The notes under the pieces were generated by a model. That model made no database searches. It saw only the letters and a program-made list of their open reading frames with translations, and was not told the origin of the DNA. A DNA stretch of 60,674 bases from Kaistia terrae (GTDB lineage: Bacteria > Pseudomonadota > Alphaproteobacteria > Rhizobiales > Kaistiaceae): assembly GCF_026344005.1 (NCBI RefSeq), contig NZ_JAPKNH010000015.1, positions 1 through 60,674 of the forward strand, given 5' to 3'. Below, piece by piece: positions 39,053 through 47,341 of this stretch (its first letter is position 1; every line of letters begins with the position of its first letter). Position numbers and translations under genes: made by a program.

Positions 39053-39498
39053 GCCGGCGGATAGCGCTTCTCGCAGTAGCGGTCGCTGCGGCGTGGTCTG
39101 TCCCCGCCCGCGCCGAGGTGATCGACGGCAATCGCATCGTCATCATTGACGGTGACACGGTCGCGCTGCCGTGCGCAATGCCGGCGCGAGGATGCGCGGA
39201 GAAGGTCCGTTTTATCGCCATTGATGCGCCCGAAACATTCCGGCCCACTTGTGAAAACGAACGGGCGGTCGGGCTACGGGCCAAGGCGCGGGTCGCTAAA
39301 ATGCTTCGCGGCGCGACGGTCTATGTCGAGCGTTCCGGCCGGAAAGACCGTTACGGGCGCACGCTGGCGAACCTGAAGACGGCAGATGGCGATGTGGGCC
39401 AAGCTCTGCTGAATGCCCGCCTGGCCCTGCCGTATAAGCCGGGGAAGGTGGCCAAGGCCCGGCGACTAGCGCATTGGTGCTCCAATCATGAGAACTAG
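39049..39498 (+). CDS. Secreted thermonuclease (SNase family)
   Basis: 149 residues. Sec signal peptide (RRIALLAVAVAAAWSVPARA, cleavage before EVIDG). SNase-like core: VIIDGDTVAL, RFIAIDAPETFRPTC, GLRAKARVAKMLRG, SGRKDRYGRTLANL with the catalytic Arg/Asp/Arg set (DAPE, ..RDRYGR.). Two to four cysteines suggest an exported, disulfide-bonded enzyme. Its start overlaps the XRE stop, so nuclease production is tied to the regulator. Confidence 0.88.
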   Translation: MSRRIALLAVAVAAAWSVPARAEVIDGNRIVIIDGDTVALPCAMPARGCAEKVRFIAIDAPETFRPTCENERAVGLRAKARVAKMLRGATVYVERSGRKDRYGRTLANLKTADGDVGQALLNARLALPYKPGKVAKARRLAHWCSNHEN

Positions 39499-39569
39499 CC
39501 CGCCGCTAGGCAGGGCGCGCTGCGGACCGTTCTATTGAAGGCCGGTTCCACTATCGCCATTTGAGGACG

Positions 39570-40208
39570 ATGACGCGGACTCCCAAACAGAAGCTCCCGA
39601 CCCGGGTTGTCAAGGAATGGGCCCTTTCCACTTCGGCTACGCTTGGGTCTGCCGTCCGTGCGAAGGGAATCCTGCTCGAAGTGCGCGCGGGTCTTCCGTT
39701 TCAGGAGCGGAAGCTATTGGGCATGGAATCCGGCACACTGGTGTTGCAGGTACCGGAGGATGATACCGATGACCATTCGGCGACGGCGGACGCTGTTTCT
39801 CGGAAGCTGGTCGGTATTGAGGCGATGCCCGTCATTCCGCGAGAGGTAGAGGATATCCTCTCGATCAAGCCGGCCGAGCGCTATCGCTGGCTGAAGGATG
39901 GCCGGCTGGAAAGCGCCGGCACCCGCACGATAAAACTACGTGGCCGGGCAAGGAAAATAACGTTCCATGTCTTCGATCCGCGCCACATCGAGGATGTGCA
40001 GGATCGTGACCTGCCCGAAGTCTGGCGTGAACAGGATGCTAAAACCGCAGCGGAAAACCGGCGGCGCGGCGCGCAAAAGGCCGCTTTGAAGAGGTCGGGC
40101 AAGCTCGCTCAGATCAGCACTGACAACGCCAGCCTCAGAAGATCTGACGAGACCGTTCCGGCACTAAGGGGTTGGGACAATTTCGACCTTGACGGCCTGC
40201 TCCGCTGA
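39570..40208 (+). CDS. Unrecognised protein (212 aa)
   Basis: Start taken at ATG 39570; TTG 39561 is possible. Ordered N-terminal part (GTLVLQVPEDDTDDHSATA), a central block (VEDILSIKPAERYRWLKDGR, FHVFDPRHIEDV) and a basic C-terminus (NRRRGAQKAALKRSGKLA), ending in an acidic tip. Might bind DNA. It does not show tyrosine-recombinase or serine-recombinase motifs, so it is not the missing integrase. Confidence 0.55.
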   Translation: MTRTPKQKLPTRVVKEWALSTSATLGSAVRAKGILLEVRAGLPFQERKLLGMESGTLVLQVPEDDTDDHSATADAVSRKLVGIEAMPVIPREVEDILSIKPAERYRWLKDGRLESAGTRTIKLRGRARKITFHVFDPRHIEDVQDRDLPEVWREQDAKTAAENRRRGAQKAALKRSGKLAQISTDNASLRRSDETVPALRGWDNFDLDGLLR

Positions 40209-40377
40209 TACGGGGACTCCGTTCATCCGCGTCCACTGCTCTGGACCTATTAGACCTGCCGGGCGTTCTCAGCACAGAGGACGCCAAACATGCTCGGCAG
40301 CACTCGCAAGTCAGCGCAGTGCGGCGCGGAGAACGGTGGAGCGCTAGAAGCGGTTCCAAACCTTGGCCGGCTGGGAA

Positions 40378-40641
40378 CTATGCCCAATCCAGCACGTCTT
40401 CCAGAGACAGATCCGTGTGAGCCCAATGAACGGGCTCGACGGCGACGTCACTGTGCCATCGCGCCCAGTATGCTGGCTTCTGATCATCTGGGCCGTCCTC
40501 TTTGAGGATCAGTTCTCGGCTACGCCAGCGCATCAGAAATTCCCGACCACTCGCGTCCCGCCCGACGACCAGCTGCCCATTCGTCGGCGCACTGCCCATC
40601 TGGGCAAAGTCCCCCTGGCGGCGCAGGTCTCTCATAAACAC
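40378..40641 (-). CDS. Hypothetical protein (87 aa)
   Basis: Beta-rich small protein (NGQLVVGRDASGREFLMRWR, PAYWARWHSDVAVEPVHWAH). It follows the DUF892 gene 62 bases downstream on the same strand and could belong to the same stress unit. Function unknown. Confidence 0.45.
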   Translation of the reverse strand: MFMRDLRRQGDFAQMGSAPTNGQLVVGRDASGREFLMRWRSRELILKEDGPDDQKPAYWARWHSDVAVEPVHWAHTDLSLEDVLDWA

Positions 40642-40703
40642 TACTCCAATTTAGAGAAAATTGGCGACCAAGAACCGCCTTGGTCGCCTCTGCTAGGCGA
40701 GCG

Positions 40704-41210
40704 TTACTCGGCGGCGTCAGCGTTGATCGCGCCTTCTGCCAACTGGGTGAGTTTTTTATCGGCCGCCTTTTCCTCGTCGAGGTTCTGCTGAAGCACCGCG
40801 GCGCAGTCATCACGACCGAGCTGGCGAGCCCACGCAACCAGCGTGCCGTAACGCGTCATCTCGTAATGCTCGACAGCCTGCCCTGAGGCAATGATGGCCG
40901 CGTCCAAAACCTGCTTGTCTGCCACGTCGCCGGCAACTTCATCGGCCTCCTTCAGGATGCCATCGATAGCAGGGCAATCCACGGCTTTAGCCTTGGCGCC
41001 ATGCATCTCAAAAACCTGTTCGACGCGTTCCACGTGCCCCTGAGTTTCGGCAAGATGGTCCGTCAGGCCTTTTTTAAGCTCAGGAGCCGTGGCCTTTTCG
41101 ATCATCTTCGGAAGGGCCTTCAGAATCTGCTTCTCGGCATAGTAGATGTCCTGGAGCTGATGAACGAACAGGTCGTCGAGCGTTTTGATGTCTTTGGAAA
41201 ACATGCCCAT
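40704..41210 (-). CDS. DUF892 (YciE/YciF-type) ferritin-like protein
   Basis: 168 residues. The DUF892 pattern is clear: LDDLFVHQLQDIYYAEKQIL, ALPKM..KA..PELK.GL..HL.ET..HVERVEQVFE, AVEHYEMTRYGTLVAWA and DEEKAADKKLT. Four-helix bundle with Glu/His residues for a di-metal site. Members are general-stress proteins in rhizobia; the EcfG-like promoter upstream agrees. Confidence 0.9.
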   Translation of the reverse strand: MGMFSKDIKTLDDLFVHQLQDIYYAEKQILKALPKMIEKATAPELKKGLTDHLAETQGHVERVEQVFEMHGAKAKAVDCPAIDGILKEADEVAGDVADKQVLDAAIIASGQAVEHYEMTRYGTLVAWARQLGRDDCAAVLQQNLDEEKAADKKLTQLAEGAINADAAE

Positions 41211-41326
41211 TTAGGCCTCCCATGAATGGATTAGGTGGGTCGTCACCCTTGGAACCCCACATGATGGGACCGTCCCGGTGAGGCAGCGTTTCCTGCCGAC
41301 TTTGGAAAAGGGTGACTTGCCTCTTC

Positions 41327-41352
41327 AACCCCGTAACCGACGAATCCGTTCC
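41327..41352 (-). promoter_or_regulatory. EcfG-type general-stress promoter
   Basis: Minus strand GGAAC (complement of 41348-41352), 17-base spacer, GGTT (complement of 41327-41330). This fits the general-stress sigma EcfG consensus (GGAAC-N16/17-cGTT) of alphaproteobacteria and lies about 120 bases upstream of the DUF892 gene. Confidence 0.5.
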
Positions 41353-41439
41353 TGGGATATCTCCCCAACGGCTCTATTGTGCACCGCAACATGAATTCCC
41401 ATTATCCGGTCTCAATGTTCAAGCGCGGATGGAAGCCTA

Positions 41440-42591
41440 ATGCGGGCCCTCTCAGACACAATTGCGCGGCTGGCAGCGATGAAAGCTCGGGCCGCGGCCA
41501 CGTTGCCAAAATACGGATCGTCGCGACTGGTGCCGCTTGAGGGGGGCGGCTCAAATCCGGGCCACCTTGAAGCCAAGCTGTTCGTACCCTCCCGACCAGC
41601 AGCCAACGCTGCGCTGGTCTTGGTTCTTCACGGATGCACTCAGACCGCCGATGGCTATGACCACGGATCTGGATGGTCAAAACTGGCTGAGGAGCAAGGC
41701 TTCTTCGTGCTATTTCCGGAGCAACAGCGAGCCAATAACCCTAATCTTTGCTTCAACTGGTTTCTTCCAGAGCAGACTCAGCGCGGCCAAGGCGAGGCTC
41801 TTTCCATTCGCCAGATGATTGAGGAAATAATCGCAATACACGACATCGACGGGCAGCGCGTATTCATCACCGGCCTGTCCGCCGGTGGCGCGATGGCAGC
41901 TGCGATGCTCGCGATATATCCGGACGTCTTTGCAGGAGGGGCCATCATTGCGGGCCTAGCATACGGTGTTGCAAAGGGCGTTCCTGAAGCCTTTGACCGG
42001 ATGCGTGGGCATGCTTTGCCTCCGGCTTCACGATTGCAGGCGAACCTCAAAAGCGGCTCCGTCCATAGAGGGCCTTGGCCCTCTATCTCGATCTGGCAAG
42101 GCACCGCAGACAGCACGGTCCATGCTGCCAACGCGAATGCGATTGTCGATCAATGGAGAGAGGTGCATCGGCTTGAAGAAGTCGCATCAGCCACTCGAAA
42201 AATAGAAAACTGGACCACAATGGAATGGTCGGATCGCGATGGGCAGGTGAAGGTAACGCTGCACCGGATTCTGGGCATGGGACATGGCACGCCGTTGGCT
42301 ACAACAGGCCCGGATCTGTATGGCCACCCGGGCCCCTACATGCTGGATGTTGGCATTTCGTCCACTTACGAAATTGCCAAGAGCTGGGGTCTCATCGATC
42401 GAGTTGGAGAAGCGACGGCGGATACACGCGGGACGGAGGCTGTCTCTGGCGACGAGTATGCTCACACCGACGCGATGCCCACGCCCAGCTATCCCTTCGA
42501 GCCCGCGCCGACATCGGGCGCAGCAGCGCAAACAGGGCGGATTGGCGACATCATCGAGGCAGCACTCAGGTCCGCCGGGCTGATGAAATAG
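41440..42591 (+). CDS. PHB depolymerase-family esterase (LpqC-like)
   Basis: 383 residues. Alpha/beta hydrolase of the PHB/poly(3-hydroxyalkanoate) depolymerase family: oxyanion region LVLHGCTQTADGYDHGSGW, nucleophile Ser147 in GLSAGGAM, and His in GMGHGTPL; a CFNWF cysteine motif is present. No signal peptide is seen, so it may be cytoplasmic or act on intracellular oligomers or esters. It probably hydrolyses short polyester or aryl esters. Divergent from the DUF892 gene. Confidence 0.88.
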   Translation: MRALSDTIARLAAMKARAAATLPKYGSSRLVPLEGGGSNPGHLEAKLFVPSRPAANAALVLVLHGCTQTADGYDHGSGWSKLAEEQGFFVLFPEQQRANNPNLCFNWFLPEQTQRGQGEALSIRQMIEEIIAIHDIDGQRVFITGLSAGGAMAAAMLAIYPDVFAGGAIIAGLAYGVAKGVPEAFDRMRGHALPPASRLQANLKSGSVHRGPWPSISIWQGTADSTVHAANANAIVDQWREVHRLEEVASATRKIENWTTMEWSDRDGQVKVTLHRILGMGHGTPLATTGPDLYGHPGPYMLDVGISSTYEIAKSWGLIDRVGEATADTRGTEAVSGDEYAHTDAMPTPSYPFEPAPTSGAAAQTGRIGDIIEAALRSAGLMK

Positions 42592-42903
42592 GGGCATCAA
42601 CGCTGGCTTATTACCCAGAACTTTGAGCCGGAAGCGCCATACCTCAAGCATCGCTGCTTGGCTTTGGAGCTCAAACCGGCAGTTCGTGGGAGTTCATGCT
42701 GACAAAGCGGAACACCCACACAAAATTGAGGCGGAGAATCCCGCGGCGGATATCGTAATCATCAACAGCCGGCATCAAAACAGATCGGCAAGGATTATTG
42801 GGCGCGGGCGTGCTTTTGGCAGGGCGGTTCGGACCATATCCCAGACCGGCAGTTCGCGGAGCTAGCGAGCCGCCCGCACCAACTCGGCGCCGGCTAGGAA
42901 GCC
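42592..42903. other. Gap without a supported gene
   Basis: I see no credible coding frame, RNA or repeat in these 312 bases. A rightward frame of 80 codons at 42623 has poor composition and no ribosome site. Confidence 0.5.
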
Positions 42904-43038
42904 TTATAGTCGACTGAGCCGGGCCCGATTCTCTGCATCCCGCTTTCTCTGCTTCTCTTCCTTCATATGTTTGTATCGTGCCGTGAAGCCAATCTCCGGG
43001 GAAGGATCTGCTGGGCGGGATACGCCGCTCGTTTTCAC
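42904..43038 (-). CDS. Small charged protein coupled to the HTH gene (44 aa)
   Basis: A GTG at 43038 overlaps the stop of the HTH gene (GTGA). It reads 44 codons to TAA: MKTSGVSRPADPSPEIGFTA, then a basic helix ending RDAENRARLSRL. Coupling and sensible composition support it; function unknown. Confidence 0.4.
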   Translation of the reverse strand: MKTSGVSRPADPSPEIGFTARYKHMKEEKQRKRDAENRARLSRL

Positions 43039-43289
43039 CCCGACTGGCGGGATTCGATCCGGCTCATTTTTTCGAGGAATTCCAGGACATCGGAGAGGCG
43101 GAACGCTCTGCGGATGCTCTTGATGCCAAGGCCTATCTGCACGAACCGGATGTTCCCGGCGAGGGCGTGCTCCCGAAGGGTGGACTCGTTCATGCTGAGC
43201 AGGCGAGCCGTCTCCCTAAGTGGGAGCGTGACCCGAGTGGAAAACGCGGCCAGCAATGGGGCGGGAATATCGGGTCGGTTGATCATCAT
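43035..43289 (-). CDS. Helix-turn-helix (excisionase/AlpA-like) protein
   Basis: 84 residues. LPLRETARLLSMNESTLREHAL is a MerR/AlpA-type winged HTH and is followed by GNIRFVQIGLGIKSIRRAFR, the usual wing with IG..RRI.F. The C-terminus FLEKMSRIESR closes the domain. Such proteins are excisionases or small regulators of mobile elements; here there is no integrase nearby, so it may be a remnant. Confidence 0.65.
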   Translation of the reverse strand: MMINRPDIPAPLLAAFSTRVTLPLRETARLLSMNESTLREHALAGNIRFVQIGLGIKSIRRAFRLSDVLEFLEKMSRIESRQSG

Positions 43290-43432
43290 CCCTCAAACTT
43301 TCAAGGGGTTGCAGGGCTACTCAATGCGCACGATGGCGTCGGCCTCGTGATAGCGGCTCGAATTCATAGCCGGCGTCACCTTCCACATTTGCTGGTGGGT
43401 ATCCGTTGCTGGCCGGAGGCTCGCCCCCTAGC

Positions 43433-43464
43433 AAAAAAGGGCGCCCTTTTGACAAGGCGCCCTT
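43433..43464 (-). terminator. Terminator of the arylsulfatase gene
   Basis: Leftward strand: AAGGGCGCC, loop, GGCGCCCTT followed by TTTT, a perfect nine-pair stem (43437-43445 with 43456-43464). It lies 72 bases past the arylsulfatase stop. Confidence 0.9.
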
Positions 43465-43535
43465 CGTGTTTTGAGCCAAAACAGCATGATGCTAGAACGC
43501 AGGTGCGAATATGGCGCCTTGGTCCAACCGAAAAG

Positions 43536-45146
43536 CTATTTGCCTAGTGATGCCCGCGCCGCCTCGATCTGTGACTTGATCAGATCTAGATTGAAGCTAG
43601 CTCCCTTTTGCATCGGCGGGAATTCAATCGCGGTTTGGGCCAGCTTGCCTACTTCCTGCTGAACAAACACGAAGCGCCAGAACTGGTACATGAACCATTC
43701 GTTGAAATAGCCTTGTGCTCCGTCGAGAGTTCCGTTGGCAGGCGTGCCCAAACGCTCGAACGGATCGAGGCGGAGGTTCGTTATCGATGGTGCATCGACA
43801 TGATCCTTTGCGCCAAGCCAACCATTGGGCTGTTCGATGAAACGGTATTTGTAGTCGTCGATGCGTACCGCTCCGAGGGTGCTTTCACCGAAGTAATATA
43901 CCTCGTGGCGCGCGGACGGTCCTTTTCCGGTGAGCAATGCGGTCTGGTCATAGCCGTCTAGATAGTTCTTATAGGTACGATCCCCGATCACCTTACCTTT
44001 GAGCAGTTCGGTTTTGATGTTTGGATTACCGGCCGCAGCGACAAAGGTGGGCAACCAGTCGAGCCCAGAAACGATGCCATTTTCGATCTGGCCGGGCTGG
44101 ATTTTTCCGGGCCAGCGAATGAATGCCGGCACGCGAAAGCCGCCTTCATAGATTGTGCCCTTCTGCCCTTTAAAGGGGGTATTTCCTCCATCGGGCCACG
44201 TGAAGGTCTCCGTGCCGTTATCGGTAGTGAAGAGCACGATGGTGTTGTCGTCGACACCCAAATCATCGAGCTTTTTCATCACTAAACCGACGTCATCATC
44301 AAGCTGAGCCATGCCCGCTTCCTGCAGGGACCAGCCGTTCTTCGAGTTTTGAAGCGCTTTATACTTCGGAGATAGATGGGTGACGACATGCATCCGAGTG
44401 GGATTCAGCCAAACGAAGAAGGGTTTGTTTTCCGACTTCGCCTTTTCGATAAACGTCAAGGCCTTATCACGGATCTCGTCGTCTACCGTCTCCATGCGTA
44501 GCGGGTAGAGGGTGCCGGCGTCCTCGATCCGCTGTTTGCCTACCTTGCCCCACCGTGGATCGACTGTCGTATCGTCAGAATTGGTTGCCCAGCTATGCAG
44601 CATGTTCCGGGGCCCAACCTTGTCGAGCATATCCTGCGGGTAGTTCGGATGGGCGGGGTCCTCCATCGCATCGAGGTGATACAGATAGCCGAAGAACTCA
44701 TCAAAGCCGTGCACGGTCGGTAGGAATTCGTTCAAATCGCCAAGGTGGTTCTTGCCGAACTGGCCCGTCGCGTAACCCATGCCTTTGAGGGCGGTCGCCA
44801 GCGTCATCGCTTCTGCTGGGAGGCCCGTTGTAGCACCGGCCTGTCCAACGGTTGTCATGCCGGTGCGGATTGGAAGTTCGCCGGTAATGAAATTGGCCCG
44901 CCCAGCCGTGCAACTGGCCTCGGCATAGTAGTCCGTGAAAAGCATCCCTTCTGCTGCGATTTTATCAAGGTTGGGGGTACGGCCGGCCATCATGCCTCGA
45001 TGATAAGCCCCGATGTTCCAGATACCGATATCATCGCCCATTATCACAACAATGTTCGGCGGTTTGTCTTGCGCTAGCGCGCTGCTGGAAGCTCCCAGAG
45101 TAACTGCTGCGCTGAGAAATAGCGCGCTGATAAACTGTCGTTTCAT
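43536..45146 (-). CDS. Secreted arylsulfatase
   Basis: 536 residues. Sec signal peptide (FISALFLSAAVTLGASSSA, cleavage after ALAQ region). Sulfatase metal start VVIMGDDIG (GDD at 37-39) and C79-T-A-G-R83, the formylglycine site; Cys79 needs oxidation by a formylglycine-generating enzyme, which is not in this window. Later motifs GYATGQFGKNHLGD and FTTDNGTETF agree. It frees sulfate from organic esters in the periplasm. An own terminator follows. Confidence 0.93.
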   Translation of the reverse strand: MKRQFISALFLSAAVTLGASSSALAQDKPPNIVVIMGDDIGIWNIGAYHRGMMAGRTPNLDKIAAEGMLFTDYYAEASCTAGRANFITGELPIRTGMTTVGQAGATTGLPAEAMTLATALKGMGYATGQFGKNHLGDLNEFLPTVHGFDEFFGYLYHLDAMEDPAHPNYPQDMLDKVGPRNMLHSWATNSDDTTVDPRWGKVGKQRIEDAGTLYPLRMETVDDEIRDKALTFIEKAKSENKPFFVWLNPTRMHVVTHLSPKYKALQNSKNGWSLQEAGMAQLDDDVGLVMKKLDDLGVDDNTIVLFTTDNGTETFTWPDGGNTPFKGQKGTIYEGGFRVPAFIRWPGKIQPGQIENGIVSGLDWLPTFVAAAGNPNIKTELLKGKVIGDRTYKNYLDGYDQTALLTGKGPSARHEVYYFGESTLGAVRIDDYKYRFIEQPNGWLGAKDHVDAPSITNLRLDPFERLGTPANGTLDGAQGYFNEWFMYQFWRFVFVQQEVGKLAQTAIEFPPMQKGASFNLDLIKSQIEAARASLGK

Positions 45147-45498
45147 GCTTCATCCCCTTATCGAATGTAAAAAACAACTTATCCAGAAGTTTTCGAATTA
45201 GGGGACGATGTAACGATGAAAGCCGCAGCCACGCCTATCATGTCGAACAACTTTTTTAACAGGACGACTTTGAAGGCGAAAACGGCGGGAGCCTGTAGCC
45301 GAAACCGTTTCGTTGCAATCCAAAATTTCCACCCGTGTCTAGCAAGGGAATGGACCATAAGTTACCCTGCGTAATGAACGCCAGCCTACTCTTCAATTTT
45401 CGGTTAGTCCACGAGCACCGATTTCTCAGTCTGGCTTGTCTGCTTCGGTCTCGGCGCCGCCATTAGGTCCGAATGGGAAACAGTCGTAGGGTACGTCT
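45147..45498. other. Upstream region of the arylsulfatase gene, no gene seen
   Basis: 352 bases with lower GC and no supported coding frame. It should contain the leftward arylsulfatase promoter, but I cannot point to a clear one. The GC drop suggests regulatory DNA. Confidence 0.4.
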
Positions 45499-45744
45499 AT
45501 GGACCTTGAGTCCTCGTCGTCTCGCGGTTGCGAGACACTTAAAGACCCAATCAAAATGCCCCCGGTAGAACCCTCCGCTAACGAGCTCAAGCGGCTTGCT
45601 GACGCTGCGATTAGCAAAGAGGCGAAGGAAGCGATCCTTCGAGCAGCCGAAATCGTCCGACTGGCTAAATTCATACGTGGGGGGAGGAGCAGTCTCTCGG
45701 CGAGAATGCCTCAGAGCGGCCGGCCGAAGTCCCTTCATGGTTAG
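45499..45744 (+). CDS. Doubtful small protein (81 aa)
   Basis: Frame beginning MDLESSSSRG with a helical middle (ANELKRLADAAISKEAKEAI) that looks protein-like, and a poor C-terminus. A leftward frame overlaps it. The helical section is the only support. Confidence 0.3.
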   Translation: MDLESSSSRGCETLKDPIKMPPVEPSANELKRLADAAISKEAKEAILRAAEIVRLAKFIRGGRSSLSARMPQSGRPKSLHG

Positions 45745-45780
45745 GTCATGAGTTTTGCCGGCGCATCAGTGAGGCAATGA

Positions 45781-45990
45781 GTGTCCAACTTCATGATTGA
45801 GCTAGTTCTGGGCGAGGTGCTTCTAGCCGTTCAGGCTAAGCGCGTTCTGGATGTCGATGGGGCCTGCAATCGCATCTCCGCACTCTGCATGCTGTACGGG
45901 GACTCAAGGGAAGACATTCGCTTGGCCTTGAGCGAACTCATGGCGATCAGGGATGGGGGAATTGTGCAGGTCGCAGCGGAGAGGCGTTAG
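45781..45990 (+). CDS. Small hypothetical protein (69 aa)
   Basis: GTG start at 45781. Helical protein (MIELVLGEVLLAVQAKRVLD, REDIRLALSELMAIRDGG). A similar sequence is found just downstream at 45994, so this is one of two tandem paralogues. Function unknown. Confidence 0.5.
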   Translation: MSNFMIELVLGEVLLAVQAKRVLDVDGACNRISALCMLYGDSREDIRLALSELMAIRDGGIVQVAAERR

Positions 45991-45993
45991 CCG

Positions 45994-46221
45994 GTGCACC
46001 CACCTGAATGCGGAGCTAGGGCCCTCACTGCGTGGACCAGCTCCAACTCTTCATCATTGCCCGACCAATATCTTAAGTCTAACAACCAGGCGTTCGGCGT
46101 TCGAATGAAATTAGGGCGGGCAACCGGAATGCTGATGATGGCGGAGCTGTTGATTTCCGAGGTCATGACGGCCGTCGAGAACCAGGAGCCTTTAGATATC
46201 GACGCTGCCGCGCAACGATAA
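45994..46221 (+). pseudogene. Truncated paralogue of the 45781 gene
   Basis: The part MAELLISEVMTAVENQEPLD-IDAAAQR aligns with MIELVLGEVLLAVQAKRVLD-VDGACNR of the upstream gene, then stops where the intact copy continues for about 32 residues. The N-terminal 35 residues are unrelated and probably not translated; the real start is likely MKLGRATG or MLMM. The break coincides with the left side of the phage-derived operon at 46358. Confidence 0.5.
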
Positions 46222-46357
46222 CGAAGTAGCCTACCGGATCACCCTGAAACCAACGAGCAGCTCAAAGACAGGTTTCAATGCGTAGCTCTTGAGTATGGCG
46301 CAGGGGTCATGCTTCCGTGAGCCGGGACTACATCGCGACTACCTGCTGCATCTTTTC

Positions 46358-46387
46358 GTATCTTACTGTATCCTATTGTATCTCCTT
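46358..46387. repeat. Three 10-base phased repeats before the ejection operon
   Basis: GTATCTTACT, GTATCCTATT and GTATCTCCTT follow each other exactly ten bases apart, one DNA turn, so all lie on the same face of the helix. The third overlaps the -35 of the presumed promoter. They look like binding sites for an activator or repressor; integrase arm sites are an alternative. Confidence 0.55.
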
Positions 46388-46403
46388 GTTTCAATTACAT
46401 AAT
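46376..46403 (+). promoter_or_regulatory. Putative promoter of the ejection operon
   Basis: TTGTAT (46376-46381), 16-base spacer, CATAAT (46398-46403), in an AT-rich stretch of an otherwise GC-rich region, 67 bases upstream of the first gene. Confidence 0.45.
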
Positions 46404-46469
46404 TTCTTGCATTAGCGCCCGCATCGGCTCAGAATCAATGAACTGAAATCCAGTTCAGAGGAGGCCGAG

Positions 46470-46652
46470 ATGCCGCTGACGTTTTCGATTTATCTGCCGC
46501 CGGATCTCTCCGAGGCGGTCAGGGCGGAAGCTGCCCGAAAGGGCCAATCCGTCGCCCGCGTGTTCCGCGATTCCATTGTCTCGACGCTGGGCATCGACAG
46601 CTACCGCGAGATTGATCGGCGCCGTTCCCCCCGCGTAGGGAGGGCACACTGA
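46470..46652 (+). CDS. Small ribbon-helix-helix-like protein (60 aa)
   Basis: GAGGAGG precedes the ATG. LTFSIYLPPDLSEAVRAEAA then GQSVARVFRDSIVSTLG follows the RHH plan: one strand and two helices. First gene of the operon and overlapping the next by TGATG, it is the obvious candidate to bind the phased repeats upstream. A DNA-binding role is inferred. Confidence 0.55.
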   Translation: MPLTFSIYLPPDLSEAVRAEAARKGQSVARVFRDSIVSTLGIDSYREIDRRRSPRVGRAH

Positions 46653-47341
46653 TGTCCTTGATGGATCTCTTTTCCGACAAGAACGAGAAGGCCGCCGCCG
46701 ACGCGCTTAAGGCTGGCTTCCAGACCGGCAAAACCGACGCATACGGCGAAATTGACAAGGGCGTGGCTGGTGCAAATACGGACTACGCCGCCGCGCTCGG
46801 CCTCTATCAGCCGCTCGCCGAGACCTACGGCAAGGGCTCGTCCATGTACGCCGACGCGCTGGGTTTGAACGGCGCAGCAGGCAATGCCAACGCTACGAGC
46901 GCTTACCAGACCAGCCCCGGCTATCAGTTCTCGCTTGACCAAGCATTGCAGGCTGTAGAGCGCCGCGCAGGAGCACAGGGGCAACTCGGGTCGGGCCAGA
47001 CCGGCATCGACACAATCAACACCGCTCACGGCATCGCCAATCAGGACTATGGCAACTGGCTTGAACGCCTCAGCGGCTATGACGGCAAGGCGCTCGGTGC
47101 AGCCGACAGCCAAGCCAACATCTACGGCGGCATGGCGGGCATGGATTACAACGCAGGCAACGCCAAGGCCGGCTACGGCTGGAACGCCGCGACGGGCCAG
47201 GCACAGGCGCAGGCTGGCTACGAGGCAGGCAAGGACCAGACCGGGGCCAATATCATCGGTGCGGCGCTCGGCGGTGTCTCGTCGGCCGCCAAGATGTTCG
47301 GCGGCGGCGGATTCACCCAGCCAACGGGGTTGATGTACTGA
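46652..47341 (+). CDS. Internal virion (DNA-ejection) protein A-like
   Basis: 229 residues, Gly/Ala/Gln/Asn-rich: YGEIDKGVAGANTDYAAALG, YQTSPGYQFSLDQALQAVER, GSGQTGIDTINTAHGIANQD and a Gly-rich hydrophobic end (IIGAALGGVSSAAKMFGGGG). The TSPGYQFRLDQG.A-type pattern is typical of phage ejection proteins. It corresponds in position to the 346-residue gene at 23183 but is from another branch. Confidence 0.8.
   Translation: MSLMDLFSDKNEKAAADALKAGFQTGKTDAYGEIDKGVAGANTDYAAALGLYQPLAETYGKGSSMYADALGLNGAAGNANATSAYQTSPGYQFSLDQALQAVERRAGAQGQLGSGQTGIDTINTAHGIANQDYGNWLERLSGYDGKALGAADSQANIYGGMAGMDYNAGNAKAGYGWNAATGQAQAQAGYEAGKDQTGANIIGAALGGVSSAAKMFGGGGFTQPTGLMY

Larger units (their letters stand above)
36704..40208. 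mobile_element. Second small integrated element or prophage remnant
   Basis: Eight short leftward genes with ATGA junctions, divergent from an XRE regulator coupled to a secreted nuclease, resemble a temperate-phage immunity region. It begins right after the tRNA-Phe fragment, as in tandem integration. No structural genes, integrase or second tRNA fragment are seen, and the right boundary is uncertain. Confidence 0.45.

Noticed and set aside
39570-40208. Integrase candidate for the prophage
   Set aside because: No R-H-R-Y or serine-recombinase motif is visible.
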